Virus record (IMG/VR): IMGVR_UViG_3300047548_000109
Location: 1 to 26,031 of that record
Length of the DNA: 26,031 nucleotides
Origin: a virus
Reading direction: 5' to 3' (one strand)
Shown: one piece after another, positions 1 to 7,383 of the stretch
Position numbering within the stretch: position 1 is the first letter of the stretch
How the letters are laid out: each line of letters starts with the position of its first letter
The notes under the pieces: generated by a model
Database searches by the model: none
What the model was told of the DNA's origin: nothing
What the model saw: only the letters and a program-made list of their open reading frames with translations
Position numbers and translations under genes: made by a program

Positions 1-96
1 AATTATAAAAATATATGTATTGGTAATCATTTTAATAGCGAACTATATATGGGAATGAAGCAAGGGCCCATAAAAGCAATGACAAATTCGCAATAG
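1..96 (+). CDS. Possible 3' end of an upstream gene (partial)
   Basis: The frame beginning at base 1 stays open for 31 codons and ends with tandem stops TAG TAA at 94-99. The other two forward frames stop by base 6 and base 58. The peptide contains IGNHFNSELYMG and ends KAMTNSQ. The IGN...F...YMG pattern loosely recalls the last strands of LamG-like domains, and the next gene is also lectin-like, but 31 residues are too few to name a family. The stretch after it is full of stops in every frame, so if this is a gene it ends here. Confidence is low because its start lies outside the window. Confidence 0.35.
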   Translation, partial: NYKNICIGNHFNSELYMGMKQGPIKAMTNSQ

Positions 97-187
97 TAAC
101 GTGGTTTAATCTATTATTATTAATAATAATTAATTTAATTTATAACATTACTATATTAAAGCATCCCATGCTGTTATAATGATTATT
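97..187 (+). promoter_or_regulatory. AT-rich intergenic region with a leaderless-type promoter
   Basis: This is a non-coding, very AT-rich spacer with runs of TAA/TAAT stop codons in all forward frames. A perfect TATAAT sits at 175-180, exactly 7 nt before the ATG at 188. Transcription would therefore begin at or within a base of the start codon. No Shine-Dalgarno is present and no good -35 hexamer is seen 16-18 nt upstream. The spacing matches the TANNNT-N7-ATG layout of leaderless genes in Actinobacteria. Confidence 0.55.
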
Positions 188-1036
188 ATGATTAAATATC
201 TTGGTTCGGTAGGAACATTTATACGTCTTAATGACAATGAAGATAAAACATACACCTTACTAAATATTTATTCATCCTCTGCCGCAAATTTATCTTTATT
301 TTCGGCGGAGGTGAATAATTTATCTGGGGAGGTGTCTTTTAACTCCGCCTCAACATCTTTATATATCAATGGTGTATCTGGATCAGTTATTCCTAATCAA
401 CAATGGGCTCATGTCACCTTTTCTTTCGATGATAAATTAGCCACCTATGATACGAATAACTTTCTGATAAGATTTGGCGATTCCGCCTCAAGTAATTTTA
501 ATATACAGAATTTGTATATATTGGAAAATTCCTTTAGTGCCTCCGAAGTTGGATATTTGCATCAAGAATTTACGGGGGGAACAAATAATAAACTTACCGT
601 CCCGCCGTCCGCATCCTATGCTATCAACATAGTTGATTATCCAGAAACAAACTTCATATCAGCATCAACTAATGTAATTTATCAACCATCATTTGGCCAG
701 CAAAGATATCTCATGGATATTAATGCGGCGACGGAAAGCAGTTTAAGTAAATTTGTATCAGCATCTGTTATGACAAATGATGACCTCTATATTGATACAG
801 TAAACATCAACGTTGGAGATAAAGTTCTTTCTCTAGCAGATAATCAAATATATGAATTGAATGAATCATCTCAACTTAACACCGTTTCAAGTTCTGTAGG
901 GGATGTTGTCAAGGTTCTTTATGGTCAATATCTCAACCGTATTTCATTCATAAAGACGAATAGTGGGTTTGAGATACAGCCAATACGAGTAAAAGTTAAC
1001 TCATACCTGAACACAATACAGTCAAATAACGTCTAA
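188..1036 (+). CDS. LamG/concanavalin A-like beta-rich phage protein
   Basis: This is a predicted structural or binding protein of 282 aa. The first ~125 residues look like a concanavalin-type jelly roll: alternating beta strands, the motif NQQWAHVTFSFDD typical of the 'W-x-H-V' strand of LamG domains, and a late NIQNLYIL strand. The remainder (around VNINVGDKVLSLADNQIYEL) resembles the 'GD+VLVK...NGIY' beta modules of phage fibres. No signal peptide or membrane segment is visible. I chose ATG 188 over ATG 179 because the TATAAT at 175-180 overlaps codon 179 and sits 7 nt before 188. The lectin fold appears to lack its first strands, so the gene may be 5'-truncated or a recombinant. A capsid decoration or fibre role fits its position beside the portal but is unproven. 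Confidence 0.6.
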   Translation: MIKYLGSVGTFIRLNDNEDKTYTLLNIYSSSAANLSLFSAEVNNLSGEVSFNSASTSLYINGVSGSVIPNQQWAHVTFSFDDKLATYDTNNFLIRFGDSASSNFNIQNLYILENSFSASEVGYLHQEFTGGTNNKLTVPPSASYAINIVDYPETNFISASTNVIYQPSFGQQRYLMDINAATESSLSKFVSASVMTNDDLYIDTVNINVGDKVLSLADNQIYELNESSQLNTVSSSVGDVVKVLYGQYLNRISFIKTNSGFEIQPIRVKVNSYLNTIQSNNV

Positions 1037-1041
1037 TGTGC

Positions 1042-1054
1042 TATTATTTGGTAC
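1042..1054 (+). promoter_or_regulatory. Leaderless-type -10 box for the 1055 gene
   Basis: TATTAT at 1042-1047 is followed by 7 nt and then ATG at 1055. The upstream gene stops at 1036 and no Shine-Dalgarno lies between. The spacing is identical to that before the 188 start. A -35 element is not evident. Confidence 0.45.
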
Positions 1055-1378
1055 ATGGGACTTGAAATAGTAAGAGATAAAAGCAACTTTGGAATATATG
1101 TATGGCTCCTTCCAGAAGGTGGAGTATTCAAAGATGATGACGATAATGTTCTTAACATTCCGTCCGAACGTGGAGATATTACAAAGATGGCTGAAATTCG
1201 TAAAGCCGCTGCACACTATGGGCAACCAGAAGGTCAAGCGGTATTCATTCCTGGTATTGGGCGGGTAACAGAAGAAGAATATCAAGAAGATAAGTACCGT
1301 ATGGAAAACGGTTTGCTAAGTTATGGCGACACAGGAGCGTGGAGAGATGCAGCAAGAGCCAGAAGAAACTTGGATTGA
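1055..1378 (+). CDS. Small conserved pre-portal phage protein, function unknown
   Basis: This 107-aa acidic, soluble protein has no membrane segment. It opens with a short beta-rich stretch (GIYVWLLPEGGVFKDDDDN), followed by NVLNIPSERGD and a helical part rich in E, R and A. Small proteins of this type, with a G-x-YVW-x-LP-G strand and an 'LNIPAxxGD' motif, are ones I recall just upstream of portal genes in actinobacteriophages. No biochemical role is known to me. The last 32 nt overlap the portal start, so the two are probably translationally coupled. Its start is set by the TATTAT box 7 nt upstream. It could be a head-assembly accessory or a small terminase-associated factor; neither is shown by the sequence. 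Confidence 0.7.
   Translation: MGLEIVRDKSNFGIYVWLLPEGGVFKDDDDNVLNIPSERGDITKMAEIRKAAAHYGQPEGQAVFIPGIGRVTEEEYQEDKYRMENGLLSYGDTGAWRDAARARRNLD
1333..1349 (+). promoter_or_regulatory. Ribosome binding site deciding the portal start
   Basis: AGGAG at 1333-1337 lies 9 nt before ATG 1347. The earlier in-frame ATG at 1323 has no purine-rich site upstream. This favours 1347 as the translation start of the portal, inside the end of the preceding gene. Confidence 0.6.
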
Positions 1379-2948
1379 TAGCGTTGGCCTGAGCAAGGCC
1401 ATTAGTCCAGAATCATTTCTTCCTGTAGATAAGGATGAATTTAGTCAGGATGCTGACACAATTCTTAATCTTAATGGTTTGTCACAAAATTTTAAAAGAT
1501 CTGCTAGACGTAAGTTAAACAAGAATCTTGTGACGGCAGGCGGAGAGATTGTTTCAGCAGAAGATAATATGTATGCTGGAGATGGCGCTACATCAAAACA
1601 GATTATTCCAGACAAGTACGGATATGGCATTTTCGATGTTGTAGAGCCACTTTATAACCCATATGCATTGGCTAAAATTTATGAACTGTCCGCTCCTAAT
1701 TATTCTGCTATCAATGCCAAAGTAGCCAATATTGTTGGCCTAGGATATGATCTTCTTCCCACTCTTAATGTCATGGAAAAACTTGAGTCTATTTCAAACA
1801 CAGAAGAACTTGGGCGGGTAAGGAGAAACCTTGCTCGTCAAAAATCCCGCGTTATTGACTGGTTAGAAACAAGAAATGATGACGATACTTTTACTATGAC
1901 ACTAATGAAAGCCTACATTGATGCAGAAGCAACAGGAAATGGCTTTATTGAGATCGGCAGAAAAACAACAGGAGAAATTGGATATATTGGACATATACCT
2001 GCTCCTACAATGCGCGTGCGTCGGCTGAGAGATGGATTTGTTCAGATTGTTAATGGTAAAGCGGTGTTTTTCCGTAATTTCCAGGGTGATGAAAAAAATC
2101 CTATTACTACAGACCCACGACCAAACGAGATAATTCATATCAAGAATTACACTCCAACAAATACTTACTATGGTCTACCAGCCATTGTTGCCGCTAAAAA
2201 TGCGATGGCAGGTAACGAGTTTGCCTCACGCTTTAATCTTGAGTATTTTGAGAATAAAGCCGTTCCTCGTTATATTTTCTGGCTTAAGGGCGCAAAAATG
2301 TCACGGGCCGCAGAGGAAAGACTGTTTGAATTCTTCCAAGGAAACTTGCGCGGTCAGTCTCATAGAACAGCCATTATTCCTATTCCTGGCGACACTCCAG
2401 ATCATAAGGTAGAGATGAAGATGGAGCCCATTGAGACTAACATTCAGGACTCATCATTTAATAACTATAAGAAGATGAACAAGGATGAAATCCTTATGGC
2501 TCACCGCGTTCCTGCATCAAAGGTTGGATCTACAGAAGGAATTGGTTTGGCGGCGGCAAGAGAGGCAGATAGAACCTTTAAAGAACAGGTATGTCGCCCA
2601 GCCCAGGATGCACTAGAAAAGAAGATTAACAAAATTATTGCAGAAAAAACAGATGCATTCAAATTTGAGTTTAATGAACTTACTCTTACAGATGAAGAGA
2701 CAAGATCTAAGATTGATGAGCGGTATCTGAGAATGCAAGTTATTGTTCCCAATGAGGTAAGAGAAAGACTTGGAATGTCCACACTTCCTAGTGGCGATAC
2801 ACCTGTCGTTCTTAATGCTCAGGCTCAGGCAGAACAAACTGCACAATCAACGAGGAACAGGGTAAGAGATCAAGAACGTGCTGCAAATGCTCCCGATACG
2901 GATGAAACTGGGCGGGCAACACAAGGAGAAGGTAGGCAGCAAAATTAA
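1347..2948 (+). CDS. Portal protein (HK97/PBSX-type)
   Basis: The portal forms the dodecameric ring at one capsid vertex through which DNA is packaged and ejected; it nucleates head assembly and docks terminase and connectors. From start 1347 it is 533 aa, normal for the family. The core runs from about residue 100 (YNPYALAKIYELSAPNYSAI) to about 455. It contains the GNGFIEIGR strand, the EIIHIKNYTPTNTYYGLPAI segment where family members carry H-x-(K/R)...YG-x-(S/P), the long stem helix with FNLEYFENKAVPRYIF, and the clip/crown region ending in MAHRVPASKVG. The last ~45 residues are Q/A/R-rich and probably disordered. An alternative start at 1323 adds 8 residues. It overlaps the upstream small gene and precedes the protease, as expected. 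Confidence 0.93.
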   Translation: MQQEPEETWIDSVGLSKAISPESFLPVDKDEFSQDADTILNLNGLSQNFKRSARRKLNKNLVTAGGEIVSAEDNMYAGDGATSKQIIPDKYGYGIFDVVEPLYNPYALAKIYELSAPNYSAINAKVANIVGLGYDLLPTLNVMEKLESISNTEELGRVRRNLARQKSRVIDWLETRNDDDTFTMTLMKAYIDAEATGNGFIEIGRKTTGEIGYIGHIPAPTMRVRRLRDGFVQIVNGKAVFFRNFQGDEKNPITTDPRPNEIIHIKNYTPTNTYYGLPAIVAAKNAMAGNEFASRFNLEYFENKAVPRYIFWLKGAKMSRAAEERLFEFFQGNLRGQSHRTAIIPIPGDTPDHKVEMKMEPIETNIQDSSFNNYKKMNKDEILMAHRVPASKVGSTEGIGLAAAREADRTFKEQVCRPAQDALEKKINKIIAEKTDAFKFEFNELTLTDEETRSKIDERYLRMQVIVPNEVRERLGMSTLPSGDTPVVLNAQAQAEQTAQSTRNRVRDQERAANAPDTDETGRATQGEGRQQN

Positions 2949-2958
2949 TAAAGTTAGA

Positions 2959-2978
2959 TATAATATAATTTAATTGTT
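2959..2978 (+). promoter_or_regulatory. Overlapping -10 boxes before the protease gene
   Basis: Two TATAAT hexamers overlap at 2959-2964 and 2964-2969. A TAATTT at 2966-2971 also fits TANNNT and sits 7 nt before ATG 2979. No Shine-Dalgarno lies in the 30-nt gap after the portal stop. This looks like a third leaderless or near-leaderless start. Confidence 0.45.
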
Positions 2979-5228
2979 ATGCTAAAATTTTTCGATACTA
3001 AAACGGCTATAGATGGGTCAAGCATCCATCTTTCAATGCCCATCTCTAAAGTAGATGTAGAAAAAAGAATGGTGCATGGATTCGCCACGTTAGATAACGT
3101 CGATAGACAGAACGATGTAGTTTCTATGGATGCATCAGTTAAAGCATTTGAACAATTTCGTGGAAATCTAAGGGAGCAGCACGATTCCAGAAAAGCAGTC
3201 GGTAGAGTTCTCTCATTTGAGCGTAAAGAATACTTTGACCCTACTTCTAACAATACTTACAAAGGTGTATTCGTTTCAGCATATGTAAGCAAGGGCGCAC
3301 AAGATACTTGGGAAAAAGTACTTGACGGAACTCTTACAGGATTTTCTATTGGTGGTAGAATCCTGGACTATGAAAATAAAGTTGATAAAGATGAAAACGG
3401 CCAGGCAATAAGAATAATTAAAGACTTTGAACTTATGGAACTATCTTTAGTAGATTCCCCCGCAAATCAACTTGCTAATATTTTATCTGTAGAAAAACTA
3501 GGTGATAATACCGTAACTACAGGTTTTGCCTCTAATATCGAACTAGAGAATGTTTTCTGGTGCGCTACGGACAAGATTGCCGTTACTGAGAAAAATGACT
3601 CAGCCTCCTGCCCCATTTGTTCATCAGATATGAATGAAATTGGCTGGGTAGAATCAACAGACGTTAAAAAGAATGAAGAAATTGGCAAACTGGTAGATAA
3701 TTTCATGGCTAAGGCCGATTCAGTAAGAGTTGGCGATTTTGTTTCTTGGGGTTCAAGTGGCGGAACGGCAAGAGGTAAAGTAGAAAGAGTTGTTCGCTCT
3801 GGCTCTATAGACGTTCCAGGTTCAGATTTTACTATTAATGCAGAGGAAGATAACCCTGCCGTCCTCATTCGTGTATATCGTAAAGGTGCCAATGGCTGGG
3901 AGCCATCAGATACTAGAGTTGGTCATAAGATGAGTACCCTAAGAAGAATTTCTAGCCTTTCTGGTAAATCAGATGACATGTACGACGACGATATTGATAT
4001 GGATGACGATGATCTTGAAAAAGAAACAGTCACAAGTGAGAACACCCCAAATCGTAATGCCCAGCAAGGACTTCCTGGTGGTATTCCTACGGCTACTCGT
4101 AGAAAGAAGAGAAAGTATCGTAAAGATGAAGGTATGATGAAGGCTGGCGACTATGTAGCATTCGCTACTGACGGCAAACTTTCTAAAGGCCGCATTGATG
4201 TTATTGATACAGAAAAGGCTGCGGTAGTAATTTATAAAGAGGTTGCAGAAAGTAAGTTTCAGCCAACGAATAATATTGTTACAAAAAATATTACAGACTT
4301 AGTAAAAATTAAGGTTGCAACAAAAGTTGCATTAGAGAAATCACTATCAAATGAAGATGTTGATCATCTAAATACCTTAGTTTCTCAGCATAATGAAAAA
4401 TATGGTAATGTTAGTTCTAAGAATGTCTCATTTGTCATGCTTCGTAAGGTTTTTGAGCGAGGTATAGCAGCATTTAAGAGCAATCCAGCAATGCAGAAAT
4501 CAGATGAGCATTCACCTGAGCAATGGGCGTATGCAAGAGTCAATGGATTCTTGCAGGCGGTAAGATCAGGAAAATTCAATAACAGGCCATATGACACGGA
4601 TTTGTTGCCAAAGGGTCACCCATTGTCAACAGAAAAGTCAGATAATTCAGAGGAAAATGAACTGACTTTACAAAAACGAGAAGGAGGTGTTGAAATGGCT
4701 GACAACGAAACAAGCCATGAAGAACTTGACACCGCCGAGGCAACAGACGTAACTTCTGAGGAAGTAACGTTTGAAGTAGAAGAAACTGTAGAGGACGTAG
4801 TTACGGAAGCCCTTGCTATGGCTAAGTCCGATGGTGTTGAGGCTGAAGTTGCCGATGATACCACCTCTGAAGTTTTTGATATGGAAAAGGCCCTTGGTGA
4901 AGTGAAGTCCTTCGTAGAAGAGACAATTAACAAATCAATCGAAACTAGTACCGAATCACTTGAGAAGTTCTCCAATGCAGTAGTCGAACTTGCTAAAGCA
5001 GTCGATGAAAAGATTGGTCAACTTCAATCAAAGTATGAAGAGGTTACCAAAGGTTTGGCCGAACTTAATTCTGCTACCGTGGAAATTGCTAACCGCGTCG
5101 AATCAGTAGAAGAAGAAACGGCAATTAAGAAGTCTGGTGAACTGGAATCCAGTATCCCAGAGCAACCCATAATGAAGAAATCAGTATGGGGCGGACGCTT
5201 CCTCAGTTCCGCAGATGTATTTAACTAA
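2979..5228 (+). CDS. Head maturation protease fused to zinc-ribbon, tudor-like and scaffold domains
   Basis: This 749-aa prohead protease is much longer than the usual ~200 aa. Residues ~15-180 are an HK97/U35-type (herpes-assemblin fold) protease: His68 in REQHD and Ser123 in TGFSIGG are the likely nucleophile pair, followed by the family signature MELSLVDSPAN. Residues ~190-225 hold C195 and a CPIC pair (C211, C214), a probable zinc ribbon. Residues ~247-325 look like a hypervirulence-associated TUDOR-type domain (VGDFVSWGSSGG...RGKVE). A second VGD-like barrel begins near 387. Residues ~457-550 are a helical domain with SPEQWAYARVNGFLQAVRSG. Residues 573-749 are an acidic, coiled-coil scaffold. 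It should cleave scaffold and capsid delta regions inside the prohead. An internal start can release the scaffold alone. The start is set by -10 boxes just upstream. Confidence 0.88.
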   Translation: MLKFFDTKTAIDGSSIHLSMPISKVDVEKRMVHGFATLDNVDRQNDVVSMDASVKAFEQFRGNLREQHDSRKAVGRVLSFERKEYFDPTSNNTYKGVFVSAYVSKGAQDTWEKVLDGTLTGFSIGGRILDYENKVDKDENGQAIRIIKDFELMELSLVDSPANQLANILSVEKLGDNTVTTGFASNIELENVFWCATDKIAVTEKNDSASCPICSSDMNEIGWVESTDVKKNEEIGKLVDNFMAKADSVRVGDFVSWGSSGGTARGKVERVVRSGSIDVPGSDFTINAEEDNPAVLIRVYRKGANGWEPSDTRVGHKMSTLRRISSLSGKSDDMYDDDIDMDDDDLEKETVTSENTPNRNAQQGLPGGIPTATRRKKRKYRKDEGMMKAGDYVAFATDGKLSKGRIDVIDTEKAAVVIYKEVAESKFQPTNNIVTKNITDLVKIKVATKVALEKSLSNEDVDHLNTLVSQHNEKYGNVSSKNVSFVMLRKVFERGIAAFKSNPAMQKSDEHSPEQWAYARVNGFLQAVRSGKFNNRPYDTDLLPKGHPLSTEKSDNSEENELTLQKREGGVEMADNETSHEELDTAEATDVTSEEVTFEVEETVEDVVTEALAMAKSDGVEAEVADDTTSEVFDMEKALGEVKSFVEETINKSIETSTESLEKFSNAVVELAKAVDEKIGQLQSKYEEVTKGLAELNSATVEIANRVESVEEETAIKKSGELESSIPEQPIMKKSVWGGRFLSSADVFN
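4681..4697 (+). promoter_or_regulatory. Internal Shine-Dalgarno and in-frame ATG for nested scaffold
   Basis: AAGGAGG at 4681-4687 is followed by a 7-nt spacer and ATG at 4695. The ATG is in the same frame as the 2979 gene (codon 573). This is one of the two strongest ribosome binding sites in the window, yet it lies in the middle of an open frame. Confidence 0.8.
4695..5228 (+). CDS. Nested scaffolding protein (in-frame C-terminal product of the protease gene)
   Basis: Starting at the internal ATG, the product would be 177 aa and identical to residues 573-749 of the protease fusion. It begins MADNETSHEELDTAEA, is strongly acidic for ~60 residues, then forms a long heptad-rich helix (KSFVEETINKSIETS, then AVDEKIGQLQSKYEEVTKGL), and ends in a short basic/aromatic tail (KKSVWGGRFLSSADVF). 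This composition is that of phage scaffolds, which guide capsid subunits and are cleaved out. Lambda uses the same plan, with Nu3 nested in-frame at the 3' end of the protease gene C. Placement directly before the major capsid gene supports the role. The full-length fusion would give a few protease copies tethered to scaffold. Confidence 0.75.
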   Translation: MADNETSHEELDTAEATDVTSEEVTFEVEETVEDVVTEALAMAKSDGVEAEVADDTTSEVFDMEKALGEVKSFVEETINKSIETSTESLEKFSNAVVELAKAVDEKIGQLQSKYEEVTKGLAELNSATVEIANRVESVEEETAIKKSGELESSIPEQPIMKKSVWGGRFLSSADVFN

Positions 5229-5242
5229 TTAAATAAAGAAAG

Positions 5243-5263
5243 AGAGGTGCAAAGAAAAGCATG
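5243..5263 (+). promoter_or_regulatory. Ribosome binding site of the major capsid gene
   Basis: A purine-rich AGAGGTG at 5243-5249 lies 11 nt before ATG 5261. The spacing is a little long, but the adjacent stretch to the start is A-rich and unstructured. No separate promoter is obvious in the 32-nt gap, so the gene is probably cotranscribed with the protease/scaffold. Confidence 0.5.
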
Positions 5264-6379
5264 AGTGACGCAATTAATAAAGCCGCTGCCGCAGTAAATG
5301 TTGGTACTGGTGCAATCATCTCAGATCTCGCTTCAAGCGGTGATATGGAGAACTTGACAACCAACCCACTAACACAAAACGGCGGTGTGCTACTTCCAGA
5401 ACAATCCCGTCGATTCCTGGACTATGTGTTTGATCAGATGGTTCTAGGTAACGATGGGCGTAGACAAATCATGCGTTCAAATACCGCTGAATTCGATAAG
5501 ATTCAGGTTGGTACACGCTTGATCCGCAAGGCATCACAGGCAAGTGAAAATGTCTTTGATGCTGCAGCAGGCGAAACAGGTTACGCCAACCGTGGTGCCC
5601 AATTCACCAAGGTTGAAATCGTCACTACTAAGTTCCGCTTGGACTACGAACTCTCAACTGAGGCACTTGAGGATAACATTGAAGGTTCCGCTCTTGAAGA
5701 TCACATTGTCCGCCTAATGGCTGGTCAGTTTGGTAACGATCTTGAAGATATCGCCATCAATGGTCTTGCTGCTCAGGGTACTGCATCATACGCTGGTACA
5801 ACCTACCCATACACAATCGATGGGTTCGTTAAACTTGCTGATGGCGCTGCTGGTGGTACTCACTTCGGTACCGCTGCAACCCTAACTACAGCATCAACAT
5901 TCTTCACCGCTGCTACCACCGCAGGTCAACTTAAGAGTGGTTCAGCAATCGCCTTCTTTGAGCAACTTTACAACGCCCTGCCCCGTAAGTTCAAGGCTCG
6001 TCGTCAAGAGTTGAAGTTCTACGCTTCTACAAAGAATGTCCAAACCCTTCTAACGGATCTACGCGCAATTGGTTCAGGTGGTGTTCCCGAGGATATCGCT
6101 TCTGGTATCCTTCGTGGCGCACAGCCTCGCGTCGGTGGCCCTGCTGGTATGACTACCTCCATCTTCGGTATTCCCGTGATGGAAGTTCCACTATACCCAG
6201 ACCACTACGTTGACCTTACGTTCCCACAGAACAGAATCTGGGGCTTCCAGAGAGATGTTACTGTTCATCGTGAGTTCAAGCCAAAGAAAGACACCGTGGA
6301 ATACACAGTTTACGTCCGCATGGGTCTTAACATTGAAGAACTTTCTGCAATGGCTAAGGCAAATGCTGTAACTGGCTGA
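5261..6379 (+). CDS. Major capsid protein (HK97 fold)
   Basis: This 372-aa protein would be the main shell subunit of the icosahedral head. The N-terminal ~35 residues are a likely arm or delta segment. After it comes NGGVLLPEQSRRFLDYVFDQ, a typical beginning of HK97-type capsid subunits, then the extended E-loop region around RRQIMRSNTAEFDKIQVGTR, the spine helix and P-domain (DYELSTEALEDNIEGSALED), and a C-terminal A-domain with GIPVMEVPLYPDHY and MGLNIEELSAMAK. Its place after scaffold and before connectors fits. Codons are visibly richer in C-ending triplets (ACC, GGC, TTC, CGC) than in neighbouring genes, as expected for a very highly expressed protein. A terminator-like hairpin follows directly. 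Confidence 0.9.
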   Translation: MSDAINKAAAAVNVGTGAIISDLASSGDMENLTTNPLTQNGGVLLPEQSRRFLDYVFDQMVLGNDGRRQIMRSNTAEFDKIQVGTRLIRKASQASENVFDAAAGETGYANRGAQFTKVEIVTTKFRLDYELSTEALEDNIEGSALEDHIVRLMAGQFGNDLEDIAINGLAAQGTASYAGTTYPYTIDGFVKLADGAAGGTHFGTAATLTTASTFFTAATTAGQLKSGSAIAFFEQLYNALPRKFKARRQELKFYASTKNVQTLLTDLRAIGSGGVPEDIASGILRGAQPRVGGPAGMTTSIFGIPVMEVPLYPDHYVDLTFPQNRIWGFQRDVTVHREFKPKKDTVEYTVYVRMGLNIEELSAMAKANAVTG

Positions 6380-6400
6380 TAACTTAATAGTTCTTGGTTA

Positions 6401-6425
6401 GGGGGTCGCATTAGCGGCCCCCTTT
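6401..6425 (+). terminator. Rho-independent-like terminator after the capsid gene
   Basis: The stem GGGGGTCGC (6401-6409) pairs with GCGGCCCCC (6414-6422) around an ATTA tetraloop, with one G-U pair in nine. Only a short TTT follows, so termination may be partial, letting some transcription continue to the connector genes while raising capsid mRNA stability. Confidence 0.75.
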
Positions 6426-6477
6426 CCATATTCCAAAATATAGTAAAATATAAATAATTAAATACTGGCGGTGCTAA
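6426..6477 (+). promoter_or_regulatory. Possible promoter and ribosome site before connector operon
   Basis: This AT-rich spacer holds a TAAAAT-type -10 candidate (about 6444-6449) and, just before ATG 6478, GGCGGTG (6467-6473) as a weak Shine-Dalgarno. No -35 hexamer is convincing. It may restart transcription after the capsid terminator. Confidence 0.3.
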
Positions 6478-7383
6478 ATGATTGAATATTTAAGACAAGA
6501 TAATTCTCCGTTAACAATATCGTATACGGCTAGTTCTTACGCAACCAATGTCTATTTTGAAGCCTATGATTTGGATACAGAAGAATTTATTCAAAGTGGA
6601 GCGGCTACAACAAGCGGCTCATCAATATATTCAATCACCTTTACTGCCGACTCAACTTCTTACGATAGAAATATTAAATTAGAAATAATTACAACTAGTT
6701 CTGTTGGTGCATATTCAGAGATACAGAACGTATCGCTTATTAGGCCATATGCTACCTGGAGCAGAATTGAGGAGTTAGCAAATATTCCATCAGGAACATC
6801 TTCAGCAACATTAATAAAATTGGAACGGCGGGCAAGATTAAGCCTTAATGCTTATATCGGAAATAGTTTTTATAAACTAAAGAAAGACTTAACTGTTTAT
6901 GGAAATAATTTAGATGTTCTTACTCTTCCAGAAAACCTTTATAGAATAGATAAAGTTTATGAAGATGATTTGTTAGTTTACGAAAGAGATAATTCAACAG
7001 TTCAGTTAGAATATCCAATAGAAATAGCAGATTCTCGCACTAGAGTCAAGATTATTAATTCATCACTAAAAAGTAAAGAAATTGCAGAATCTCCAATATT
7101 TTCTGTTTTTTATTATGAAGGTGTATTCAAAAAAGATCATGCGTACAGGATTGATGGAATTTGGGGTTGGGACTATGTTCCTGCAGATATTGAACAGGCG
7201 GCGGCGTTGTTAGTAGAAGACTATCTTTGCAATGACTTTAATATTAGAAATAAGAATATTGCAGAACTATCCAACGATTCATATGATATTAAATATGGCT
7301 CAGATTTCTCCACAGGAACAGGAAACCTTACTGTAGATAACCTTATTGCTCATTACAAAGAGCCTAGATATTTGGTGATTTAA
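6478..7383 (+). CDS. Head-tail connector (adaptor) with N-terminal beta domain
   Basis: This is a predicted 301-aa connector that binds under the portal. Residues ~5-88 form an extra beta-sandwich of Ig-like appearance (PLTISYTASSYATNVYFEAYD ... NIKLEIITTSSVGAYSEIQN). Residues ~95-300 carry the adaptor part: a helical start SRIEELANIPSG...LIKLERRARLSLNAYIG, where gp6/gp15-like adaptors count helices, then a beta stretch (LPENLYRIDKVYEDDLLVYER) and a helix with DIEQAAALLVEDYLCNDF. Adaptors of this family are usually 100-200 aa, so the N-terminal domain is an addition and could be exposed at the neck. It abuts the next gene with no gap. Assignment rests on order and secondary-structure pattern, not on a signature motif. 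Confidence 0.68.
   Translation: MIEYLRQDNSPLTISYTASSYATNVYFEAYDLDTEEFIQSGAATTSGSSIYSITFTADSTSYDRNIKLEIITTSSVGAYSEIQNVSLIRPYATWSRIEELANIPSGTSSATLIKLERRARLSLNAYIGNSFYKLKKDLTVYGNNLDVLTLPENLYRIDKVYEDDLLVYERDNSTVQLEYPIEIADSRTRVKIINSSLKSKEIAESPIFSVFYYEGVFKKDHAYRIDGIWGWDYVPADIEQAAALLVEDYLCNDFNIRNKNIAELSNDSYDIKYGSDFSTGTGNLTVDNLIAHYKEPRYLVI

Noticed and set aside
1022-1285. Antisense open frame of 87 codons over the small pre-portal gene
   Set aside because: It mirrors a well-supported + strand gene, has no ribosome site and an odd composition rich in F, I and C. The same holds for the other antisense frames (for example 3467-3892, 11342-11839 and 14360-14908), which lie opposite strong coding sequence.
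1323-1346. Earlier ATG for the portal
   Set aside because: No Shine-Dalgarno precedes it, whereas ATG 1347 has AGGAG at a 9-nt spacing. The extra 8 residues carry no family signal.
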